From positions 383,752 to 421,781 of the forward strand of contig BFEA01000313.1 of NCBI GenBank assembly GCA_003427395.1: a DNA stretch of 38,030 nucleotides, written 5' to 3'. This document shows, one piece after another, positions 1-11,722 of this stretch. Made by a program: the position numbers and the translations under genes. Under the pieces are notes generated by a model. The model did no database searches. It was not told where the DNA came from and worked only from the letters and a program-made list of their open reading frames with translations. How positions within the stretch are numbered: the stretch's first letter is position 1; each line of letters opens with the position of its first letter. The DNA is from Chara braunii. Lineage: Eukaryota; Streptophyta; Charophyceae; Charales; Characeae.

Positions 1-423
1 AAGTACTAAGTTGCCCTCATGACCACTCAGATAACTTTTTCGACCATAATAAGTACCTTTATAGGGTCAACTTCCTTAATGGACGTTCTTAGCCACATCG
101 ACGTTCCCTCATTTTACCCTGACCGTATTAACCATGCAAAGCAACGTCCAAACCCATCAGCTATCGTGGTCAGAGAGGGTACCAACTCCAACTTCCATCC
201 TATTAGTCATCGTACATTAACCCATAGTCAAAACTCTTATACCTCTTGTGCTATCCCTACTGCACTAACCAAAACCAACTCACACAATCAACTCTCACTC
301 GCTCTCTATCAACCATCAATCGATTAACCATAAGAATTTAAAGAAAACTTCTCATTTTGCCTGTTTTCTCACATTTTCATAATCGAATGTTGTTCCACTA
401 GGGACAACGGTAGGCAACCGTTA
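1..423 (-). other. leader/internal part of a minus-strand LTR retroelement, no gene seen
   Basis: This stretch lies just inside the primer binding site at 424-441. In minus-strand orientation it would be the 5' leader of an element that continues off the left end of the window. A plus-strand open frame (19-327) is serine/threonine-rich, low in complexity and shows no motif I recognise, so I do not call it a gene. Confidence 0.4.
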
Positions 424-441
424 TCCCCGGCAACGGCGCCA
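424..441 (-). other. primer binding site complementary to tRNA-Asp
   Basis: The plus strand reads TCCCCGGCAACGGCGCCA, which matches the 3' end of plant tRNA-Asp including its CCA. The minus strand therefore carries the complementary PBS TGGCGCCGTTGCCGGGGA, common in plant LTR retrotransposons. Two bases (442-443) separate it from the terminal dinucleotide of the neighbouring LTR-like arm, the normal LTR-PBS spacing. The element is thus transcribed leftwards and its body lies outside the window. Confidence 0.8.
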
Positions 442-2224
442 CCTGTCGAGCGCATCGGTTCGGCACCGCACAAGGCAGCGTGGGACACTCCCAGCCGCGT
501 CACGCAGGAGTTGGTCTTACCATTGTCACAAATACATAATGGAGCTTCCGCAGGCCGCTCCGGCCGAGTGCTCCAACCACACCTCTCGCGAGCCCCTACG
601 ACAGGATAGGGCCTACGCGAGGCACGACTTACCTCCACCTTACGGGGGTTGTCACCTCCCTTCGGTAGGCGTATCCCCGCCGAGCTACTAGTCCATAGTA
701 CGAAAAGCTAATCAGGTGCAATCGCAGAGGTAGACCAGCCGAGAGAAGGGGTTACCCGCGGTATTACTCCTCTATCGAACCCGCACGCGAACCGGCATCT
801 TGGGGGGCTGAGGTCCCAAGAGCGACTCGTCGCCAATCGACTAGGACGCATCCAACACGCCACGCGCACACCACTATAAAGAAAATATAAATAAAAACAC
901 ACACACATACGCACATACATATACATATACAGAACAACAATGAACAAACAACGAGACAACACTCCTAGTCCTTAGTGGCTATCTCATAACTCTCCGATGC
1001 GAAAATCGGATAGGCGTCATGTGCGAGACTTAGTATAAAACCATGCGGATGCAGGGCTAACTCATATCGACTTGCAATGCAAGCGTACGCAAGCGGTCGC
1101 AATGATGGCGTACTATGTAGTGCCCATACTCGTGCGATCCTCGTTAATCTCGAGGGTCGCGTTCGACACTCAAGTGTCGGCTGACACGAGCTTGCAGGGA
1201 CTTCTCTCTCGACGTTGGATAACCGCCAAGTCCAGTTAAGAACCACGCCCTCTTCTGCACCCTGCGGAGAGTGGGTGGTACACAGGTTTATACCTGTGGT
1301 GGAAATCGTCTCTTATCGCCCTGGAGACCAGCTCCATCATCTAGGGCCTGGAGGGAAATCAACGGGTTTGATTTTGACGGCTGCCACGGACTACAACGTT
1401 CAACTATAAAATTCTAAAAAACAAAGGATAACATCTCCCTTTTCTCTCAAAAACATAATTTGTTGAACCTTTAAGCGTGGTCACTGTAAGCCACACGAAA
1501 CACTCAAGACATATATATTCACATACACATAGAGGGTTATAAATATAGGACGATCACTTCTCACAGTCACAGTGAGACTCCCCTCAGCCATATATATATG
1601 TATGTGAGCGCAAGTAGTCAAATCCAAAGTTCGAATTACCAAACATACCGGCAATCACATCAAAGATACAACCAAAAGTCCATGCACTACACGGGGTCAA
1701 CTTCAACCATTCTTTGCATTCACTCCCCTTGCTTTAGCCACACAAACCTCAACCTTAGCGCACCCTTCGAGCAATAAAATACTCAGTACCTTTGTTAAAC
1801 GGCCATTCAATAAAGTCCGAGTAAAAACACAATGAAACATTTCAAACCACAGGGTTAAAGTCCTTAGGTTGAGTGGCAAAAGTGGATTGGAGTTGAATCG
1901 TAAACCGACGAATCGGTAACCGACCTGTTATCAGTGATAGCAGAAGATGATCCTTGTAGGATCAAGCTGAATTTAGCCCAAACCCTGAATCAATCGATAA
2001 AAAAGACCTGTAACATAAGACAGGTCAATCCTCAAGCTAAAATCATAAGTGTATGGAGAATAAAGCTCCATAACACATTCTCACTCAAGATCCTTCTACA
2101 AGCTAAGCCTAAGTTTGTCTCTAAGCAAGTGCCCAAAGAAAGGTAGACCCTGGCAGAGTCTCTTCTATATAGAGTGGATTGCGAGAATCGCCACCTGTCA
2201 AAATATAATCTAACTCCTCTTAAA

Positions 2225-2530
2225 CTTGAGAGAATTTCAGCAGCGCTTCCCGTAGGAAAAAATGTCTTTCCAAGATTTATACAAAGCTAAGTCCAGAATC
2301 TAAAGTGACTTTGACTTCTCAAGGTCCAATTTTGTCTAAATCCCTGAATTAGCAAAAATTTTGGCAGCACCCCCTTTAAAAAATTAGGTTTTCTAGATTT
2401 TTACCAGGCCAAAAAGTCAAAACAATTGTACCATGAAAAAGATAAAATTTGACTAAGTCCTTTGTCTTGTAGAAATTTTGGCAGCGCTTCCCGTAGAGAA
2501 AGTGACCTACCAAGATTTATACAAGCCCAA
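2225..2530. repeat. three-copy ~120-bp repeat around GGCAGCGCTTCCCGTAG
   Basis: Three units near 2229, 2349 and 2469 each contain (TTTT)GGCAGCGCTTCCCGTAG or a decayed form. The full units continue with a shared tail reading roughly CCAAGATTTATACAA. The same three-unit block is present in reverse orientation in the right arm at 13,325-13,625. Similar GGCAG...TCCC(C/G)T motifs occur in plant LTR elements from memory; the function is unknown. Confidence 0.65.
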
Positions 2531-2814
2531 GTATAATAATTGATCTCAGAAAATGCAGAAATCGACTTAAGTGAAAATAAAATTAGCTAAGAAAATGCAG
2601 GAATTGAAACTAACTTTTATGGCTCTAGCACGTGGCGAGCAACTAAAGCAACTACCTATCAAAACTGAAACTGAGACTAAGGAGTGATCTCACTCAGCCA
2701 CATGCACAACCAAACCACAAAGGTAAGTACTCTCACCAGTCTCCAAGTCACAATCCTCATAGATAGTTCATCAAGCTTTTACATGATTTATCCTTTACAC
2801 CCCATTTACATAGG

Positions 2815-3455
2815 GCATAATGCTAGACCATTCAACTTAGAAACAATGTCTAGCATGCCTTAGGATATACATGAATAGGTTGCACAACTACTTTTCTCTT
2901 CTTTGGGCATATGACTAGACCATTCAACTTATAAACAATGCCTAGTCGCCCTGAACTGTTTAATATCCAAAATCTAACAACTTTTTGACGTTGTTCTTAA
3001 AAGAAAATGCAAATATGGGCAGGGGACTGAACCATTTGGCTTCGAACCAATGTTCAACTTGCCCAGACTATTTCCAATTATATTCTGTAATTTTCCTTCT
3101 CTTCTTAGTGATATGGCTTAGCGATGGACCATTCGGCTTGGAAACAATGCCCAGCCGCTAGTGCACATGCAAATATAAGTAAAATATTTTCTTTTATACT
3201 CAGGTTGTACTTATGTGCGTGGTTTTTAGGCTAAACCATTCAGCTTAGAAACAATGCTCAACCTTAAACCAGAAATCCTCCCTTAGAACAAAACAAGAAC
3301 TTAAACCCTTCACGTCAGGCAAACCCTCATAAAATAAACATAGCAACCAGGCCATTCAACTTAGAAGCAATGCCTGACCCTTCAGAAAACCGACAAATAA
3401 ACACAGCCCTAGGTCATTCAACTTAGAAACAATGCCCAGACTTTGGTTGACCTGG
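2815..3455. repeat. array of seven hairpin repeats with a conserved loop (left arm)
   Basis: Seven copies of CATTCAACTTAGAAACAATG, or a close variant, are spaced 60-120 bp apart. CATT/AATG closes each loop. Flanking bases form further stems whose sequence differs from copy to copy: TGCTAGAC with GTCTAGCA (2821-2828, 2848-2855); GACTAG with CTAGTC plus GGGC with GCCC (2905-2918, 2942-2951); TAGCG with CGCTA (3119-3123, 3156-3160); TGGTTT with AAACCA (~3220-3271); CAGGC with GCCTG (3348-3352, 3372-3376). Conserved loops with changing but complementary stems suggest folding of an RNA or single-stranded DNA. Confidence 0.6.
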
Positions 3456-3459
3456 TCAA

Positions 3460-5955
3460 CTGCATGTAGTCTGCCTTCCTCCAACCTTCCCCCAATTCCT
3501 CCCTTAGTGTGCTTTCAGTCAAAATAATGGAAAACTTAAACTTCACACATGCATTCTTTCCATTCAATCTGATTAATCATGAACAGAAACCAAAAATTAT
3601 AAAGGAAACACATGCATACAATCAGTTCACCCGACTGCAAACAGACTGAGAGTAAGAAGGGCAGGAGTAAGGGGTTTCAGACGCTCGAGATACAGGAGAG
3701 GGACAAACTCAACTCCCATGAGAGGACCTTGTAATCTTCATACGCCTGAGGGCCCCGCAATGGTGGCCAAAGTACACGGCAACTTGATCAAACTAAATCT
3801 CAACTTCCTCTCGTTGATTCTTTGACGACCCTCCAACAATGCTCCCTCCCAACAACAGACTCGGCCACGCTCCCGAGCTTGCAACTCTAAGTTATGTTAA
3901 CTAGGGGCAAGCTTCCAATCCTGTGGCTCGCCTTCAGCTAGCTCCGTCAGTGGGATGGACAGCGCAGCAGTCAAATAGTCGGGTCTGCACCTCGCAGCTG
4001 CCCTGCTGCTGCTTCGGTTAATAGGATAAGTAGCGTCCTGGTGAATCAGACAAGTACCCAGTCGTGCAACTTCCCTATCTGCTTGCTGCGCCCGCACCAC
4101 GGGCTGAATAGCGCATCAGCCAGATCACACTTCTGCGCGGCACGACATCAACCCCAAATACTACTGTGTCTTGGCCAAGGATTTTAAAGTGTTCGCCATA
4201 ATCAATCACAGTGGCAGCGCATGGCGTTGTATCAGCGTCCTGTTAATAGAGACACATTAGCTCTTAAATCACAGAGCATAGCAATCCGTAGCAGTCTATG
4301 CACGACTAAACGAACCAGCAGCAGCCCCAACCTCAAATCGTGGTAACCGCAACCTTCAACAACAACTAATCTGGTGAGGTCAGCCGTCCCTGCGCAACTT
4401 CCATAATCACGGAGACCGGCGGTCATCCCAACGGCGAGGCTCGATCGTAATACTCAGTCCAACTCAGCCCGCTGTATCCTGTTCACCCACCCGGTTGCAA
4501 ACAGACCGCCCGACTGTTGTCTCTGCATCTGCTCATCCCGACGAGGCCCACATCCACCAATAGGTAGGTTCCCGCTCTCCTCGTTTCTGTTGTCTGCCTA
4601 CAACCAGTTTGCTCAGTGCAACTAAACGTACTCCGACCAACGACTAAATTTTGCACACACACATCAGGTACGTTCACTCCTACCAGTGCTACCACGAGCT
4701 GGCTCCCACCCATTCTCCTGCAGTCGACTGTTGTTGATCTGCAGCATACTCGAGGTAAGTACCTCGATCATTTTCCTCTCTGTGTTTATCTGCTTGCTCA
4801 TCTGCGCTGACGAAAGTGAATCTTCCACTAGTTCGTTAAGGGATATATAGCGGTCTCGTGGAGAGGCTGCACGGCGCCAACCGCACCACCTGGCCAACCT
4901 CTCTCTCTCTGGCACAACTACTGATGATCGGCGGGAGGCAGATGGAGACTGTCAAGTAAGTACCTGTCTCTACACGTATGCAGCAACCGACATTCCAAGC
5001 CAACTTACTCCACCCTTTCCTGGTCTGCGCCTTCGTTTTACTTCGTCGTTGAGAAGACCGACCGAGGCGAGAGCAAACGTGCGATCTTTAGATAGGCTAC
5101 GCCCGCACAATCGACCACGATGGCGGCGGAGACTGTGAGCGATCAAACTTTCCTTGACTACCTACGAAAAAGTACCAAAAAGGATAAATGAATTTTCCAC
5201 TAGAACACGGTAAGATACATTTCCATTTTTTCCTCCTCCCTCGCACGCAGCTCTCCTCACTCACCCCAGTTAAACTAATGACTTTGAGCAAAAACCAACA
5301 CCACTACTGCACTCTCCTCACCTCAAACCCCCTACTTCGTACTTTCACTCGCTCGATTCCGGGGAGAATCGAGTGAGTTGTCTGCTTTTGCGTTCCACCA
5401 TCCTCTCCCCTCTCCATTCCGATATCTCCGCGCGTCACTTCTTCTATCTAACTCCACACCTACTAACTACCCTCGCATTCTGACTTCATCAATCGATTCG
5501 CCCTGTCAGAAAACCTCTATCCCAACTTTCACCCCACTTCATCCTATTAAGAATCGGGCGATATCTCGACTCTCCGCTTCCCCAATTACTCCTCCCGCCA
5601 TAACTCATCGCACCCGCCATCTCAACTAACTCCTATCCTATTGACTATCTTCTAAATCTAACCTTTCCATCCAATTTGTCTGGGGCAAAAACCCCGAGAT
5701 CGCTTCTTTCCCCTCCCGATTCCATTCAGGATCGAGAGCGCTGCGCGTTCTTCACTGGACCCGGCTCCTCCTTCCGCCATCTCTGCGATCGAATGCACCC
5801 GCCGTGGTAATTCCTCCGGGTTCAGCCCCTTTTTGCCCATCCTCTTACTGCTGCGTTTTGCCTCCCGACTCACTGCCTTCGCGCCCGTCATCCGATGCGC
5901 TCTCTCGATACTAGCCCAAACGATCCAACACCTGCAGTTCCCACGACCGTCTCTC
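3460..5955. other. pyrimidine-rich non-coding part of the left arm
   Basis: No credible gene is seen. 3680-3930 clearly mirrors 11,320-11,580 in the right arm (shared GATACAGGAGAG and GGGCCCCGCAATGGTGG-like blocks). The stretch from about 4,900 to 5,900 is rich in C and T. Several consensus-like splice donors occur (GAGGTAAGT near 4752, CAAGTAAGT near 4954, CACGGTAAGA near 5208). The first sits in the near-palindrome CGAGGTAAGTACCTCG (4751-4766). A tiny ORF opens at ATG 5119 and ends after 18 codons. These could be leader or intron signals of the element, but no exon set can be assembled. Confidence 0.4.
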
Positions 5956-5959
5956 GATG

Positions 5960-6690
5960 AGGCTTAGCCGCCCAACTATCCTGAAAGACTACGGAGGACT
6001 TAGTTACTTCGGTGCAGCAACCATCCGCCCCTATACCCAGGCCCCTACGGGTGAGCTGCGCGGTAGTGCTGCAGCTGCCACTGCTGTGATACCCCGACTC
6101 ACAGTGTCTACTGGGTCCATCGTGCCCACTGTGCCTGAGGCCAGTTCCCGATCTTTCGGGTCCCATGCGGCCAGCTCTCATTTAGACGGCTGGCCAGTCA
6201 GACTGCCGGTCGAGGCGCACCCTACTACATAGCCTATCGTGGGCCTTGGTGGGCTAGGCCCGGCGCTCCTCTCGGCGGTTGTAGCAAATATTCAAATGAG
6301 AACTTTAACACCCGGAGGGGAGTAGGGCCCCGCGGGGCCGCCGCTTCAGCAAACTCTCCAAATTGTGCCCCCGGGTCGCCACTCGCCATTGTGCCTTGGT
6401 ATGGCCCACCTTCTTGCGGTCCCGTGGGGCATGCTCACACTCAAACTTCTCACAATGGATCACGGCGGGTGATCGACACATCCGCAAAGGGTCCGCGCCA
6501 CCCGAATTTTTTCCTTCTCGTGGTCTAATCATCCACCGGCTTGCATCCACGTCGAACTCTTCGGTCCGTGTTTCAAGACGGACAAGGTCGAGGGAATTTC
6601 GTCGGCACTTCGAGCACGCCCGAATCTGCACGTCAACCAAAAGAGACGTGCGCTCGAGGTCCTCGACTGCCGTGACGGCCACCCGTGGCC
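5960..6690. pseudogene. rearranged large-subunit (26S/28S) rRNA relic, left arm
   Basis: Three joined pieces resemble nuclear LSU rRNA. About 5,966-6,230 is antisense, with blocks such as CTATCCTGA, CTACGGAGG, CGCCCCTATACCCA and ATCTTTCGGGTCCC. Around 6,240-6,325 is sense and holds GTAGCAAATATTCAAATGAG (6281-6300). About 6,340-6,680 is antisense and includes GGCATGCTCACACTC (6428-6442) and CCGTGTTTCAAGACGG (6566-6581), a well-known conserved LSU block. The pieces are out of natural order and one LSU region is represented twice, so this is not a functional rRNA gene. A roughly 26-bp insert lies between the TTGGTGG and GTAGCAAAT blocks. The right arm shares the same rearrangement and the same insert. 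Confidence 0.7.
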
Positions 6691-7427
6691 GGTGTCACGT
6701 CCGACTTACAAAAAGTGAAAACATAAAGTTAGATAATAACGACGTCAAACAATAATAATTAATGTTTTAGAAGCTTTTAATCGTTAAAATATGACGACAA
6801 GAAAAAAAAGGAACCACTAGCACGTTCTGATGCAGTCGACGGTAAAACCGAGGGAGGTAGCCCCGACGGGCCCTCAACCATTTGGTGTCCTACTCACTAT
6901 TTTGATCTCCTCACGTTGTCCCCTCTCGATCTTGATCCCTGAATCCTTTTGACGAAAGTCCGACGCTGTAACCGCTAGTGCTAGGTAGAAAGTTGGGTCT
7001 AGCTTTATCGGATACCTAAAATAAACCGATACTGCGCGACGCCCAGATCTACCGAAACGTTTTAAACCCACACATCGGCCTATCAACCGAACTCTCGACC
7101 GTCAACCTTTCGCGCCCACTGCGCGACTATACCGAACCATGCCGCCTTCGACGTTGTCCTCCGTACGCATGCGCAAGTCATAGGTAAGCGCACCAATCAA
7201 GGGAACAAACCTTTTAAATCCTAGTTTAATCATAAAAATAAAAATTTGGTCGGCGACCAGCGCCAGTTTTCACAATCATCAATCACAAAGTAAAAAAATC
7301 ACGCGCGACTCAAATCTGCGCGCCCACATACCCTCTACCCTAGTCAACCATTCAATCAACGTAAACCACAGAGGCAGCCGCGCCTTGCACGATTTCCCTA
7401 AATCTTGAATCAAACTTACTTTCTGTC

Positions 7428-7480
7428 GCTTGCAAAAACCAGGGCGGATACCCTTGTAAGGGTATTCGCACCGACACAGG
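7428..7480. repeat. inner terminal inverted repeat, left copy
   Basis: A ~52-bp segment is nearly identical to the reverse complement of 8354-8406. It contains the near-palindrome ATACCCTTGTAAGGGTAT (7448-7465). In LTR orientation (minus strand) it begins TGTGTCGGTGCG, so it would be the 5' tip of the LTR. Mirror similarity of the two arms stops right after this block. Confidence 0.75.
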
Positions 7481-8351
7481 ATTTTGTAGGATTTCGTCGC
7501 AGAGCGTTTTGGTGCTCCGGCCGAGTGCGGCAGCCATACCTCTCGCAAACCCCTACAACTTACATCCACCCGTGTAACTCGGTCCCACAGGGGGGACCCT
7601 CCGGACCTCGTAACACAAGATTTTGTAGGATTTCGTCGCAGAGTGTTTTGCTGCTCCGGCCGAGTGCGCCAGCCATACCTTTCACGAACCCCACGACAGG
7701 ACAGGGTTACGAGAGATACAACTTACATCCACCCGTGGGAGTTGTCACAATCCCTTTGGGTGGGCGTATCCCCGCCGAGCTACCGAACCATGCGAAGGCG
7801 TTTCGTATGCAATCGCAGAGGTGACCCGACAGATCACGTTTCTCGTTCGCTGTAGCATAGGGGGTACGCGAGGTTAACGCCCCGAAATCAAACCCACACG
7901 TGAATCAAGGCATTGGGGGGCTGAGGTCCCAAGCACGACTCGTCGTCCGTCGACTAGGACGCATTTCACTCACCACGCGTTACACCACTCTAAAATTAAA
8001 ATACACACACAAAAAGAGAACTCTCCTAGTCTCTTTAGTATCCAACCCATAACCTTTTGAAACGACAATCAGTTAGGCTTCTCGTGGGAGACTCATGATA
8101 AAACCGCACGGATGCTAGGCCTTTCTCATATCGACTAGTCATGCAAGCATACACAAGCAATCACAATGAAGTATTGTGTAGTACCCATAATGTCGAGATC
8201 CTCGATAGCCTCAAGGGTTACGTTCGACAGTCAAGTGTCGGCCGACACGCGCCTTGAGGGGTTAATCTCTCGACGCTAGACAATTGCGAAGGCGGTTGAT
8301 CACCACACCCTCTTCTGCACCCTACGGAGAGTGGGTGGTACACATGTTAAA
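7481..8351. repeat. spacer between arms: partial LTR-like copy with a 139-bp duplication
   Basis: Much of 7540-8350 matches 580-1300 of the left arm in the same orientation. Shared blocks include GGCGTATCCCCGCCGAGCTAC, TTGGGGGGCTGAGGTCCCAAG, ACTAGGACGCAT and CTCTTCTGCACCCT. A block starting ATTTTGTAGGATTTCGTCGC at 7481 recurs at 7620, a 139-bp offset. Two overlapping ORFs here are products of the repeats. The spacer looks like a truncated copy of the 3' part of the arm sequence, lying between the two arm tips. Confidence 0.6.
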
Positions 8352-9089
8352 GCCTGTTGTCGGTGCGAATACCCTTACAAGGGTATCCGCCCTGTTTTTT
8401 GCAAGTAACAAAAAATAAGTCGATTTAAAGTTTAAGTATATTGCACGAGACATGGTTGTGTATGTGGTTTACGTTGAATGCATGGTTGACTTGAGCAAAG
8501 AGTGTGTGGGCGTCCAAGCTTGAGGCGCGCGCGATCTCTTAATTGTTGATGGTTGAAGGACCGACGTGATCGCCAACCAAATATTGTTTATTTTCTTATT
8601 AAAGTACGATTAAAAATATTATGTCTCCTTGATTGATGAGCTTGTTTATGACTTTTGCGTACGTGTCGAGGACGACGTCGACAACAATGTGGTTTTAAAA
8701 TTGTTTCGGTAGCTCTGCGTGTCGCACAATATCGGTTTATTTAGATGTCTGTCAGATCTAGACCCAACCTTGGGCCTAGCACTAGTGGTTACGGCGTCAG
8801 ACTTTCATCAAAGAGATTCAGGGATCGAGATCGAGCAGCGACGACACAGGAATATCAAAGTGGAGCGAAGGGAGCGAGGGGTTGAGGGTCCGACGATCCT
8901 ATACCCCTTGGTTTTACCGTTAACAGACGTCAGAATGGTGCTAGAGTTCTCTCTTTTTCTCGTTTACTGTCTTCTGACGATTAAAAGTTTATAAATGTTT
9001 TTATTATCTATTGTCATATTATTTTTATTATTTGGCTCTGGTGTTCCTTGACTAAGACGAGGTGCTGGTTTTAGAGACTGTCGCAGCAG

Positions 9090-9850
9090 TTGAGGACCTT
9101 GAGTACGTGCCTCCTTTGGTTGACTCAAGGGTTCCTGCGTATTTGGGATGCTGCCGAAATTCCTTGACCTGGCCCGTCTTGAAATGTGGATCGAGGAGAT
9201 CAACCTGCATACGAACCGGTATGTAATTTAGCCCACGGGGCGGAGGAAAAACCTGTGTATTGTGGGCCACTGTGGGTGCCCAGTATGAGTGTGGGTATGT
9301 CGTCGGGGCCTGTAAGATGGTGGATCGTGCCCGAGCGAGGTAGCCTGGAAGCGGTCCGGGGTGCTGTTGGGAGACCGCAGTGGCGCCGTGGCAAGCTGCG
9401 GATCGCGGGGAATCCCTTTTCCACCTCGGTCTTCAAAGTTCTCATTTGAGTATTTGCTACTACGGCCGAGAAACAGCATTGGGCCCAGTCCACCAAGACC
9501 CTCGTTGGGTTTAGTGGCAAGCCACGTCTCGACTGACTGTCCCTCTAAGAACTGGTTGTTGGAGGCCTGAGGCAGTAGCGGCCTGAGTAGAGTGGGAGGA
9601 AGGGTTGTGGTGGAGCCGGCATGTGCAGATTGTTTGTCGGGCTAAGGTACATGGGGCGAAAAGCTAGTCAAACCGTATGGTGGCGGGTTGTTTCCGAAAG
9701 TTTTATTAGGTTGGGTGAGACGGAGGAGCCGTATCAGAGCGCCGACACAGGGAGCGAGAGGGACCGGGCGGAGGGCTATACGAGCGGTAGATTAATCGGA
9801 CCAGCCTGTGGCCGATCGTTCCCGAAGTTCCCTCAGGCTGGTTAAGGCAA
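9090..9850. pseudogene. rearranged large-subunit rRNA relic, right arm
   Basis: This mirrors 5960-6690. About 9,100-9,360 is sense LSU-like: GCCCGTCTTGAAATGTGG (9172-9189), then an AAGATGGTGGATCGTGCCC-type block. About 9,425-9,463 is antisense (CTTCAAAGTTCTCATTTGAG). Two further sense blocks near 9,647-9,710 and 9,785-9,842 resemble the GGGGCGAAAGACTAATCG...CGAAGTTTCCCTCAGG part of LSU. Compared with the remembered LSU consensus there are many C-to-T and G-to-A changes. It is non-functional. Confidence 0.7.
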
Positions 9851-11320
9851 GGCAGCGGGCACTGCGCTAGCAGCAACAGGCAAGGCAACAGAGGTATAGG
9901 GCACTAAGGCAATAAAGTGGGGCTGCAAAGAAGGAGAAACAAATCCAGCGGGGTTCTTGGGCCAAGTACATCCGCCATTGGAGACGACGAGGAGCTAGGC
10001 AAGGCGCAACAGAGAAGGAGCAACGCGCAGAATTGGCGATGGAGGCGGGCGGAGGGAGATGGTGGATTTGGGTTTTCGACGTAGGTGAAGTCGAATTCGG
10101 GGTTAGATTTGTAGGAAAGTTAGTATAGATGGAGGTTAGTAAGAAAAACGGTGTGTGGAAAGTGGCAATGGCGGAAGAAGAAGGACACGAAAAGGGGGGA
10201 AAATTGCCTGACTCTTGGTCGTTTCCTAATCAATTCAGGCGATCCAAAAGCATAGATGGGGGTTTTTTACCATGGCGATCCAAATATGTAGTTAGATTCA
10301 GACGAGGGTGAGTAGAAGGGAAGTTAGCACGAAGGAGTGTCAGGATAGCGAGATATGATGGAGGTGCTGACTCGTATCTCACCCATTTCTTAGTGGAAAC
10401 AGGCGAACAAAGACTTTAGTTCAGGGTTTGCAGGTATGGTGAATCTGATGATAGCATCAGATTCCGTGTTTGAGTAGTGAGCCAGCCTAATTATACGGGA
10501 AGAACCGAAGGGCGGGGCTTCAAGTGCAAAGTTGCGTGGTTTCTTTGACGCAAAGTTGGTAGTGTATTCAGCCATGACCCGATGGTAGACTCACTCGATT
10601 TTGCTTGGCTGATTGATAGGAGTAAAGTGGGAACAACTGCGAGTTTGAAGACTTACGTGTTGGCCGGTGCATTGCTCATCCTAGAAGACGTACCTAGATG
10701 AGTGCTGGCAGAGGGTCCAGGCTCATGTTGGGCGGTTACGACCAAACTGTTGTAGGCACAACAGCGACCAGCATTTGCATGCACCTTGCCACACTCGTAC
10801 AGCAGGTTCCATTTCGTCTTACACGCTAGCAAGTTATCGAATTAGTGAGAGAAACTGGCGAATTACAGGCGTAAGTCCGAATCCGGTGGTTCAACTCGAC
10901 TGGTGAGGTGCGCAAGTTGGCATTAAGGGGGTCTTTGGCTCAGTTAACCTCGGGTACACGGGCAAGTTTGGTGCCCGCCACGTAGAGATATGCCGTCGTA
11001 ACATCGAGGAGGCTGCCATAGAGTTGCGTAGGCAGGCGCCTGTTAGGTAACAGCGATGCCCGAGGAGCAAGGTTGGGGGCTTACTTGTTAGACAGTCTCG
11101 GTCCGCTGCTGCTTGTTTCACTGAGAAGAAAGGGGCAAGGGACGAGCCGAGAAAGTTGGAAGGTTTGTCTGTGGCTAATTCGCTGCTCATCTCCGATTTG
11201 CAAGGTAACAGAAGATATTCATTTTTCCCATCAGCCTATGTAGCAGAAAGCCAACTGCGAGGGTGCCAACTTACCTGCTGGTTGTTTTGTTGTCCGCCAT
11301 ACCATACGAAATGATTACAA
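9850..11320. other. non-coding part of the right arm
   Basis: No supported gene is seen. The minus strand is C/T-rich between 9,850 and 10,350, like the matching zone of the left arm (about 4,900-5,900). Short ORFs such as 10,891-11,190 lack recognisable motifs and have no matching frame in the left arm. Confidence 0.4.
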
Positions 11321-11722
11321 GTGAGCCACAAGGTCGTGGACTTGCCTATGGCTAGCATACCTTGGGTCGCGAGTTGCGGGGAGGTCGAGCTCATTGAAGA
11401 GAGAGGTTTTTGCTGGGGTTTAGAGGGTCGTCTTGACGTCGGCGACCATCAGTCCGATTACTGTTTGACCAAGTTACTGCGAGTTTTAACCATCATTGTG
11501 GGGCTCTCGGGCGTATCAAGGTTTCAAGGCCCTCTCCTTAGAGTTGAGTTAGTCTCTCTCCTGTATCTTGAGGAAGGCGGCAGGCGGGATTGCAACCCGT
11601 AGAACCGCAGCAAGACTCTGCGGGGAGTGGGCCCACCGATTCTGGGAGCTCTGTCGGAACTCAGGAGGAGTTATGGAGGCAGGGAACTGGAAGGTAATCA
11701 TTGTTTTCCCTTTATAAATCCA

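Larger units (their letters stand above)
444..7478 (-). repeat. left arm of a giant inverted repeat; candidate 7-kb LTR (minus orientation)
   Basis: The plus strand begins TGTCGAG next to the PBS and ends CCGACACA, giving TG...CA ends with a short TGTCG/CGACA inverted repeat, as in LTRs. Its contents recur in mirror order in the right arm. Pairs I matched by eye are 1061-1300 with 14,560-14,800; 1310-2010 with 13,870-14,550; 2150-2530 with 13,320-13,700; 2815-3455 with 12,365-13,060; 3680-3930 with 11,320-11,580; 5960-6690 with 9,090-9,850; 6875-7090 with 8,705-8,925; and 7428-7480 with 8,354-8,406. No long ORF or protein motif is visible. At about 7 kb this would be very long for an LTR. The alternative is two oppositely oriented copies of another non-coding element. 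Confidence 0.6.

Noticed and set aside
369-638. Minus-strand ORF of 89 aa next to the PBS as a small gene
   Set aside because: It overlaps the PBS and LTR edge, has no motif and no counterpart in the other arm.
5658-6755. Several 90-130 aa ORFs on both strands
   Set aside because: They lie on the C/T-rich arm and rRNA relics; GC-rich rRNA-derived sequence gives chance open frames.
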